Origin: Rhizobium mongolense subsp. loessense
GTDB taxonomy: Bacteria; Pseudomonadota; Alphaproteobacteria; Rhizobiales; Rhizobiaceae
Length of the DNA: 64,000 nucleotides
Direction of reading: 5' to 3'
Assembly: GCF_900099775.1 (NCBI RefSeq)
Contig: NZ_FMTM01000003.1
Span: forward strand, 675,461 to 739,460
The notes under the pieces were generated by a model. It was given only the letters and a program-made list of their open reading frames with translations, had not been told where the DNA came from and did not search any database. Position numbers and translations under genes: made by a program. This document shows positions 58,976 through 64,000 of the stretch, in pieces. Within the stretch, counting starts at the first letter, position 1. Each line of letters begins with the position of its first letter.

Positions 58976-59434
58976 ATGAATTGGTTTAGGTCGCTTTTTT
59001 GTCAGCTGGGGCTGATCTGCGCCATGCTGACGTCCTGCATGGGCCTGACCTCCGATGAGCCCGCCGCTCCTGTTTACGATGTCCGCAGTGCCGTGGTTCT
59101 CGGCGGCCCCAATACGCCGCCCGAGCTGCTTTCAGGTATCGGCGACCGCATCAATGCCGCCATCAATGCAACGGTTCGGACCGAGGTCTATCCGCGCGTC
59201 GTGCTGACAATTCGCATCGCTTCCCTCCAGAAAGTCACAGGCTTCGACAAAAACAGGAATATCGCCAAGATCAATATCGATGCGGCGTCCGTCGACGAGG
59301 GTTCGGTCATCGCCGTCAGCTCGTTCGAGGTGACCAGCACTGCCAACGATCGGGCCATGGCGGATCAGATTCTAGCGGAGGATATCGCCGCGCGAGTCCG
59401 CTCGGCCTTCAAGCTCAATACCGGCCGCGGCTGA
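58976..59434 (+). CDS. putative lipoprotein
   Basis: A 152-residue protein. The signal peptide MNWFRSLFCQLGLICAM runs into a lipobox ending LTSC, so it is probably anchored in the outer membrane. The mature part is predicted mixed alpha/beta, without further Cys except near the N-terminus. I recognise no family. The start at 58976 fits the signal peptide; a frame open to 58919 overlaps the region after the ATP12 gene and is less likely. Confidence 0.75.
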   Translation: MNWFRSLFCQLGLICAMLTSCMGLTSDEPAAPVYDVRSAVVLGGPNTPPELLSGIGDRINAAINATVRTEVYPRVVLTIRIASLQKVTGFDKNRNIAKINIDAASVDEGSVIAVSSFEVTSTANDRAMADQILAEDIAARVRSAFKLNTGRG

Positions 59435-59470
59435 GGATCATGCCGCGATCGAGCGGCGAGGGGAGATTTC

Positions 59471-61003
59471 ATGAAGGACGTTCTCGACGAGCTGGAGCGG
59501 CGCCGGGAGATTGCCCGGCAAGGCGGCGGCCAGGCGCGTATCGAAGCGCAGCACAAGCGCGGCAAGCTGACGGCACGCGAACGGATCGACCTCTTCCTTG
59601 ACGAAGACTCTTTCGAGGAGTTCGACATGTTCGTGGAGCATCGCTCGACGGATTTCGGCATGGACAAGAGCCGGATTGCAGGCGACGGCGTCGTCACAGG
59701 CTGGGGAACCGTCAACGGCCGGACCGTCTTCGTCTTTGCCAAGGATTTCACGGTGTTCGGCGGCTCGCTTTCCGAGGCGCATGCCGAAAAGATCATGAAG
59801 GTACAGGACATGGCGCTGAAAAATCGGGCGCCAATCGTCGGCATCTATGATGCGGGCGGCGCGCGCATCCAGGAAGGCGTTGCTGCGCTCGGCGGCTATG
59901 CCGAAGTCTTCCAGCGCAATGTACTCGCCTCCGGCGTCATTCCCCAGATTTCCGTGATCATGGGCCCATGTGCCGGCGGCGACGTCTATTCGCCTGCGAT
60001 GACCGATTTCATCTTCATGGTGCGCGACACCTCTTACATGTTCGTGACCGGTCCGGATGTCGTCAAAACCGTCACCAACGAGACCGTAACCTCCGAGGAG
60101 CTCGGCGGCGCCTCTGTTCACACGACGCGTTCCTCAATCGCTGACGGTGCTTACGACAACGATGTCGACACGTTGCTGCAGGTCCGCCGCCTCATCGATT
60201 TCCTGCCGCTTTCCAATACCTCGCCGGTGCCGGAGATCGAATGTTACCAGTCGGTGACGGATGCGGATCAATCGCTGGACACGCTCATCCCGGCCAATGC
60301 CAATAAGCCGTATGATATCAAGGAGCTGATCCATAAGGTTGCGGACGATGGCGATTTTTTTGAGATTCAGGCAAGCTTCGCCAAGAACATCGTCTGCGGT
60401 TTCGGGCGCGTAGAGGGCTCGACGGTCGGCTTCGTGGCGAACCAGCCGATGGTGCTTGCCGGCGTGCTCGATAGCGATGCGTCACGCAAGGCCGCGCGTT
60501 TCGTGCGCTTTTGCGATTGCTTCAGTATTCCAATCGTCACCTTCGTCGATGTTCCGGGCTTTCTGCCGGGCACGGCGCAGGAATATGGCGGTCTTATCAA
60601 GCATGGGGCGAAGCTGCTTTTTGCCTATGCCGAGGCGACCGTGCCGAAACTGACAGTCATCACCCGCAAGGCGTTCGGTGGGGCTTACGACGTAATGGCC
60701 TCCAAACATCTGCGCGGCGATCTCAACTATGCTTGGCCGACGGCGCAGATCGCAGTGATGGGTGCAAAGGGCGCAGTCGAGATCATCTTCCGCAAGGACA
60801 TCACCGATCCGGAAAAGATTGCGGCACACACAAAAATGTACGAGGACCGTTTCCTGTCGCCCTTTGTCGCGGCCGAGCGCGGCTATATCGACGAGGTGAT
60901 CATGCCGCATTCGACGCGCCGCCGCCTGGCGCGCGGTCTGAAGATGCTCCGCAACAAGGATCTCTCGAACCCCTGGAAGAAGCACGACAATATTCCGCTC
61001 TGA
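59471..61003 (+). CDS. pccB: propionyl-CoA carboxylase beta (carboxyltransferase) subunit
   Basis: A 510-residue carboxyltransferase. It opens [12 protein letters not shown] with [20 protein letters not shown], continues with [13 protein letters not shown] and [15 protein letters not shown], and ends with [17 protein letters not shown]. The two crotonase-like halves transfer carboxyl from biotin to propionyl-CoA. The biotin-bearing alpha subunit is not encoded in the window; pccA may lie elsewhere. GAGGGGAGA precedes the ATG. Confidence 0.94.
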   Translation: MKDVLDELERRREIARQGGGQARIEAQHKRGKLTARERIDLFLDEDSFEEFDMFVEHRSTDFGMDKSRIAGDGVVTGWGTVNGRTVFVFAKDFTVFGGSLSEAHAEKIMKVQDMALKNRAPIVGIYDAGGARIQEGVAALGGYAEVFQRNVLASGVIPQISVIMGPCAGGDVYSPAMTDFIFMVRDTSYMFVTGPDVVKTVTNETVTSEELGGASVHTTRSSIADGAYDNDVDTLLQVRRLIDFLPLSNTSPVPEIECYQSVTDADQSLDTLIPANANKPYDIKELIHKVADDGDFFEIQASFAKNIVCGFGRVEGSTVGFVANQPMVLAGVLDSDASRKAARFVRFCDCFSIPIVTFVDVPGFLPGTAQEYGGLIKHGAKLLFAYAEATVPKLTVITRKAFGGAYDVMASKHLRGDLNYAWPTAQIAVMGAKGAVEIIFRKDITDPEKIAAHTKMYEDRFLSPFVAAERGYIDEVIMPHSTRRRLARGLKMLRNKDLSNPWKKHDNIPL

Positions 61004-61127
61004 GATGTGAGAATCGTGAAAAGCAAGCGAAATCAACAGGAAGTGAAAACGCGTCACCGATCCGTGTATTCATTCCTGTCGTTTAGGAAACTAACGCTCG
61101 ACAGTCTTATCTCAAGGGAGAGTCCAA

Positions 61128-61520
61128 ATGTCCGGTTTCGAACGTCTCAGCGCCTATCAGCCCTACGCGCTGGCCGCTCTTAGGATCATCACTGCGCTTC
61201 TGTTCATCGAGCACGGCACGATGAAGTTGTTTGAATTCCCGATCCCGCAAGGAGAGGGCGGCCCGCTTCCGCCGCTCATGCTCGTGGCGGCGCTTCTGGA
61301 ATTCGTCGGCGGGCTGGCGATTCTCGTCGGTTTCCTGACACGTCCAGTCGCCTTCATCCTGAGCGGCCAGATGGCTGTTGCCTATTTCATGGCGCATGTG
61401 CCGATGGGTTTCTACCCAGCCGTCAATCAGGGCGAATCGGCGATCCTCTACTGCTTCGTCTTCCTGTACCTGGTTTTCGCCGGTGCAGGCGCATTTTCGC
61501 TCGACAAGCGCAACGCCTGA
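61128..61520 (+). CDS. DoxX family membrane protein
   Basis: A 130-residue protein with four helices. Marks: LAALRIITALLFIEHGTMKLF, LVAALLEFVGGLAILVGFLTRP, AVAYFMAHVPMGFYPAVNQGE, as in DoxX. Family members have been linked to redox stress response and to quinone/thiosulfate oxidation; the role here is unknown. AAGGGAGAG lies before the ATG. It is convergent with sugE, separated by a strong hairpin. Confidence 0.9.
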   Translation: MSGFERLSAYQPYALAALRIITALLFIEHGTMKLFEFPIPQGEGGPLPPLMLVAALLEFVGGLAILVGFLTRPVAFILSGQMAVAYFMAHVPMGFYPAVNQGESAILYCFVFLYLVFAGAGAFSLDKRNA

Positions 61521-61523
61521 TGA

Positions 61524-61552
61524 GAATGCCGCGGGTTCGCCCCGCGGCATTC
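61524..61552. terminator. strong hairpin between doxX and sugE
   Basis: GAATGCCGCGGG and CCCGCGGCATTC form a perfect 12-bp stem with a 5-base loop containing TTCG. It fills the gap between two convergent genes and can act in both directions, although no T-run follows. Confidence 0.75.
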
Positions 61553-61556
61553 ATCG

Positions 61557-61871
61557 TCATCCAGCAAGCTTGAGTCCAACAATGCCGGCTATGATGAGTG
61601 CGATGCAGCCGAGGCGGGCGACTGTGACGGGGTCGCCGAGCAGCCAGATGCCGAGCAGCACCGTTCCGACGGTGCCGATTCCGGTCCAGACCGCATAGGC
61701 CGTGCCGATCGGCAGCGTCTTAACCGCCAGACCAAGCAGAACAATGCTGATCACCATGGAAATGACGGTCAGGACCGTCGGCATGGGCCGCGTGAAGCCA
61801 TCGGTGTATTTCAAGCCGATAGCCCAGCCGCATTCAAACAGACCCGCAAGAAACAGCAGAAACCAAGCCAT
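61557..61871 (-). CDS. sugE: SMR family guanidinium exporter (SugE/Gdx)
   Basis: A 104-residue four-helix small multidrug resistance protein of the Gdx (SugE) branch. The central Glu is in LFECGWAIGLKY, the membrane-embedded carboxylate that couples proton and guanidinium exchange. GTAYAVWTGIGTVGTVLLG is also typical. AAAGGAGA lies before the ATG at 61871; a longer frame reaching 62015 covers the riboswitch and is not used. The guanidine-II riboswitch at 61892-61949 supports guanidinium as the substrate. Confidence 0.93.
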   Translation of the reverse strand: MAWFLLFLAGLFECGWAIGLKYTDGFTRPMPTVLTVISMVISIVLLGLAVKTLPIGTAYAVWTGIGTVGTVLLGIWLLGDPVTVARLGCIALIIAGIVGLKLAG

Positions 61872-61891
61872 CTTACTCTCCTTTTCAAAGA

Positions 61892-61949
61892 GCGAGGCCG
61901 TCCCCGCGACCTTTGCGCCCGCAGGGGAGCGGGCGCCGCAGTCGTCTGC
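61892..61949 (-). promoter_or_regulatory. guanidine-II (mini-ykkC) riboswitch
   Basis: On the minus strand two hairpins share ACGR loops: GCAG-ACGA-CTGC (61938-61949) and GCGGGG-ACGG-CCTCGC (61892-61907, one G-U pair). They are joined by a linker that itself forms GCGCCCGC-TCCCCT-GCGGGCGC. The ribosome-binding site AAAGGAGA of sugE begins about 7 bases after the second hairpin. Paired ACGR-loop hairpins before an SMR exporter define mini-ykkC; guanidine binding exposes the ribosome-binding site. Confidence 0.82.
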
Positions 61950-62030
61950 TTTGGTGTTCATATGCGCGGTTTGACTGCCGTTGCAAGGCAGGAACTGGCA
62001 TAGCTGCCATGCCACCGTTTCTTGCGTTCC

Positions 62031-62864
62031 TTACCCAAGCCGCTCGGCGTGCCACGCCAGGTGATTATCCATGAAGGTGGAGATGAAATAGTAAGAGTGG
62101 TCGTAGCGCTCATGCATCCGCAGCGTGAGCTTGATATCCGTGTCCTTGATCGCCTCTTCGAAAAGCCACGGCCTCAGGCCATTGTCGAGGAAGCCGTCAG
62201 CCTTACCCTGATCGATCAGAAATTCCGGAAAGCGTGCGCCGTCGCTTACCAAGGTGCAAGCGTCGTACTTGCGCCAGGCCGCACGATCTGAACCAAGATA
62301 CTTTTCGAATGCCGGCGCCGACCAATCGGCAGTCGACGGCTGGACGATCGGCGCGAAGGCCGAGCAGCTCCTGAAGCGGTCCGGGTTCCTCAATGCGATC
62401 GTCAGTGCGCCATGGCCGCCCATTGAATGACCGAAGATGCCCTGACGGCTCATGTCGATACGAAATTGCTTGGCAACCAGAGCCGGCAGCTCCTCGGTGA
62501 TGTAGGTGTACATCCGATAGTTTTCTGCCCAGGGCTCTTCGGTGGCATCAAGATAGAAGCCCGCGCCTTTGCCCATCTGCCAGTTGGTGAGCTCGTCGGG
62601 AATATCATTGCCGCGTGGGCTCGTGTCCGGGCAGACGATGATCAGGCCGAGCTCGGCCGCCATGCGCCGGTACTCGCCTTTTTCCATGACGTTGGCGTGC
62701 GTGCAGGTGAGCCCGGAAAGATACCAAAGAACCGGGCAGGGCTCCCTGATGGCCTTCGGCGGCGCAAAGACCGCGAAGGTCATCTCGCATTTGCAGGCTT
62801 CGGATTCGTGCGAATACACGCCCTGCATACCTCCGAAGGCAGTTGCCTGGGAAATGATGTTCAT
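62031..62864 (-). CDS. fghA: S-formylglutathione hydrolase
   Basis: A 277-residue esterase D family enzyme. The nucleophile Ser is in GHSMGGHGALT; the conserved LSGLTCTHANVMEKGEYRR and PDTSPRGNDIPDE are present, and the His is in HYYFIS-type sequence near HERYDHSYYF. It hydrolyses S-formylglutathione to formate and glutathione, after class III alcohol dehydrogenase, whose gene end lies at 63636. Start overlaps the stop of the DUF188 gene by ATGA. Confidence 0.95.
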   Translation of the reverse strand: MNIISQATAFGGMQGVYSHESEACKCEMTFAVFAPPKAIREPCPVLWYLSGLTCTHANVMEKGEYRRMAAELGLIIVCPDTSPRGNDIPDELTNWQMGKGAGFYLDATEEPWAENYRMYTYITEELPALVAKQFRIDMSRQGIFGHSMGGHGALTIALRNPDRFRSCSAFAPIVQPSTADWSAPAFEKYLGSDRAAWRKYDACTLVSDGARFPEFLIDQGKADGFLDNGLRPWLFEEAIKDTDIKLTLRMHERYDHSYYFISTFMDNHLAWHAERLG

Positions 62865-63334
62865 TTTTGATCTCCCGTTCCTGGGGCTGCCGCCTTAGCG
62901 CGACGGCAAAGCCGGTCGAAGGTTTCGAGGAACCGCGAGCGGTCCTTCGGGCTGAAGGCGGCATTGTAGCCCTTGCTTTCACCGGTTTCCCGCAGGTGCG
63001 CGCCGAGATCGCGCATGGCGCTCGCCATGCCGATATTTGTGTCGTCGAAAACGCGCCCCGTGGGACCGCAAACCAGTGAACCACCCGCAACGCACCGCAC
63101 CGCGAGGGGCACGTCCGCAGTCACCACAACGTCGCTGTTGGTTGCGTGTTCCGCAATCCAGTTGTCGGCGGCATCGAAGGCATTGGAGACGATGACGTTA
63201 CGCACCATAGGATCACGTGAGGGCCGCAGGCCTGAATTGGCGACGAATGTCACTTCGATGCCGTGGCGTTCGGCAACCTTCAGGATTTCCGCCTTCACGG
63301 GGCAGGCGTCTGCATCGACATATATTTGCGGCAT
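62861..63334 (-). CDS. YaiI/YqxD family (DUF188) protein
   Basis: A 157-residue protein: IYVDADACPVKAEILKVAERHG, SNAFDAADNWIAEHA, and DVVVTADVPLAVRCV, the PIN-like DUF188 core with conserved acidic residues that could bind metal. Its molecular role is unknown. It lies between fghA (ATGA overlap) and a small open frame, in the operon orientation of the formaldehyde genes. Confidence 0.9.
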   Translation of the reverse strand: MPQIYVDADACPVKAEILKVAERHGIEVTFVANSGLRPSRDPMVRNVIVSNAFDAADNWIAEHATNSDVVVTADVPLAVRCVAGGSLVCGPTGRVFDDTNIGMASAMRDLGAHLRETGESKGYNAAFSPKDRSRFLETFDRLCRRAKAAAPGTGDQK

Positions 63335-63348
63335 CTATCGTCCGTTTT

Positions 63349-63558
63349 TTAATCGTCGAAATAGCGGTGGTAGTCTCGGGCCGCATTGAGGAGCGGATCA
63401 GTTCCACGCCTGCGCCGTCCGGCAACGGATCGTAGATGATGCCGTAGTTCCGATACGAGAACATCCTGATGCTTGGATATTTCGGAAAGCGCGGTACGCT
63501 GAGGAGCGGGTTTCAGCAAAGATTTGATATCGCCTTTCCAATTCGAGAATGAATGCAT
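63349..63558 (-). CDS. small protein of unknown function
   Basis: A 69-residue, strongly basic protein from ATG 63558 (MHSFSNWKGDIKSLL), ending ARDYHRYFDD. It contains an Arg cluster (GRRRRG). A TTG at 63594 would add 12 residues. It lies 14 bases before the DUF188 gene, in the same orientation, and 77 bases after the alcohol dehydrogenase stop. I recognise no family, and it may not be a gene. Confidence 0.4.
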   Translation of the reverse strand: MHSFSNWKGDIKSLLKPAPQRTALSEISKHQDVLVSELRHHLRSVAGRRRRGTDPLLNAARDYHRYFDD

Positions 63559-63635
63559 CTGCGCTGCTCGCTGGAATGCAGCAGTATCTATCAATCGGCC
63601 GGCTGCAATGCCAGACCGATTTTACCGATACGAGA

Positions 63636-64000
63636 TCAATACAGCACGACGCCGCGGATGCTTTGACCGGAATGCATGAGTTCGAAGCCGTTGTTGATGT
63701 CTTCGAGCGGCATCGTATGGGTGATCATCGGATCGATCTCAATCTTGCCTTCCATGTACCAGTCGACGATCTTCGGCACGTCGGTGCGGCCACGCGCGCC
63801 GCCAAAGGCGGTGCCCATCCAGCTGCGGCCGGTGACCAGCTGGAACGGGCGGGTGGAGATTTCCTGGCCGGCACCGGCCACCCCGATGACGACCGACTTG
63901 CCCCAGCCGCGATGGCTGGCTTCCAGCGCCTGGCGCATCACCTTGGTGTTGCCGGTGCAGTCGAAAGTGTAGTCGGCACCGCCGATCTGATCAGCGCCGC
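63636..64000 (-). CDS. adhC: class III alcohol dehydrogenase / S-(hydroxymethyl)glutathione dehydrogenase, C-terminal part
   Basis: The last 121 residues of a zinc-dependent medium-chain dehydrogenase; the N-terminal part lies beyond the right edge. Legible: [60 protein letters not shown] and [19 protein letters not shown], all characteristic of class III ADH (glutathione-dependent formaldehyde dehydrogenase). The product is the substrate of FghA, encoded just downstream. Confidence 0.92.
   Translation of the reverse strand, partial: GADQIGGADYTFDCTGNTKVMRQALEASHRGWGKSVVIGVAGAGQEISTRPFQLVTGRSWMGTAFGGARGRTDVPKIVDWYMEGKIEIDPMITHTMPLEDINNGFELMHSGQSIRGVVLY

Noticed and set aside
61557..62015. 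Longer sugE with 48 extra residues
   Set aside because: The extension covers the guanidine-II riboswitch and lacks SMR similarity.

Overview
The window looks like a chromosomal segment of a Rhizobium/Agrobacterium-group alphaproteobacterium. The GC-rich coding sequence, the order purL-bolA with grxD nearby, purC-purS-purQ, a suf operon with two cysteine desulfurases (sufS2-B-C-D-S1-T-A) and rhizobial-type Irr and RirA boxes in front of suf all point there. I see no rRNA, tRNA, CRISPR array, intact insertion sequence or prophage. Most of the window is housekeeping, with scattered relics.

Layout. 1-4 kb: end of a DUF982 protein, an APH-type kinase and two tandem Bcr/CflA drug exporters. 3.6-8.2 kb: monothiol glutaredoxin, a small basic protein, a membrane-inserted alpha/beta-hydrolase, bolA and purL. 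8.3-11.3 kb: a PagL-like outer-membrane lipid A deacylase, a TnpB relic, a MocR regulator divergent from a DUF1127 gene, and a lipoprotein. 11.3-20.6 kb: purQ, a coupled small gene, purS, purC, a PAS-GGDEF-EAL enzyme, a small hydrolase, two membrane proteins, purB and rpe. 20.7-27.6 kb: a periplasmic binding protein, a flavin reductase, then a tightly coupled molybdenum-hydroxylase maturation operon (MoxR ATPase, CoxE-type VWA, two XdhC parts, molybdopterin-binding/MobA fusion) and a TfoX-domain gene. 27.6-39.7 kb: Nudix, RhlE helicase, M23 endopeptidase, DUF455, Bcp, a giant AsmA/YhdP-like protein, tyrS, anmK, an acetyltransferase and a hydrolase. 39.7-47.2 kb: suf operon. 47.2-53.97 kb: LysE exporter, a flagellar-rod gene relic, a methyltransferase, and gcvT-gcvH-gcvP behind a tandem glycine riboswitch. 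54.1-64 kb: a copper-handling pair including a YcnI-PCuAC fusion, CrcB, an RluC/HAD/ATP12 group, a lipoprotein, pccB, DoxX, a guanidinium exporter behind a guanidine-II riboswitch, and a formaldehyde-detoxification group (class III ADH, fghA).

How genes work together. purS/purQ/purL encode the three subunits of FGAM synthase, and purC and purB act later in the same pathway. The suf products, the CGFS glutaredoxin and BolA belong to iron-sulfur cluster assembly and iron signalling, and the suf promoter region carries both an ICE and an IRO box. AdhC and FghA are consecutive steps of glutathione-dependent formaldehyde oxidation.

The most useful non-obvious finds are two metabolite riboswitches (tandem glycine, guanidine-II), the paired Irr/RirA sites, a MocR operator overlapping its own start region, a YcnI-PCuAC fusion with a His/Met-rich linker, an alpha/beta-hydrolase interrupted by a membrane hairpin, a Mo-hydroxylase maturation set without its enzyme, and three decayed genes (HigA-like antitoxin inside suf, flagellar rod family, TnpB). 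I found no convincing evidence of a wholly new multi-gene system. All identifications come from reading motifs; no database search was run.
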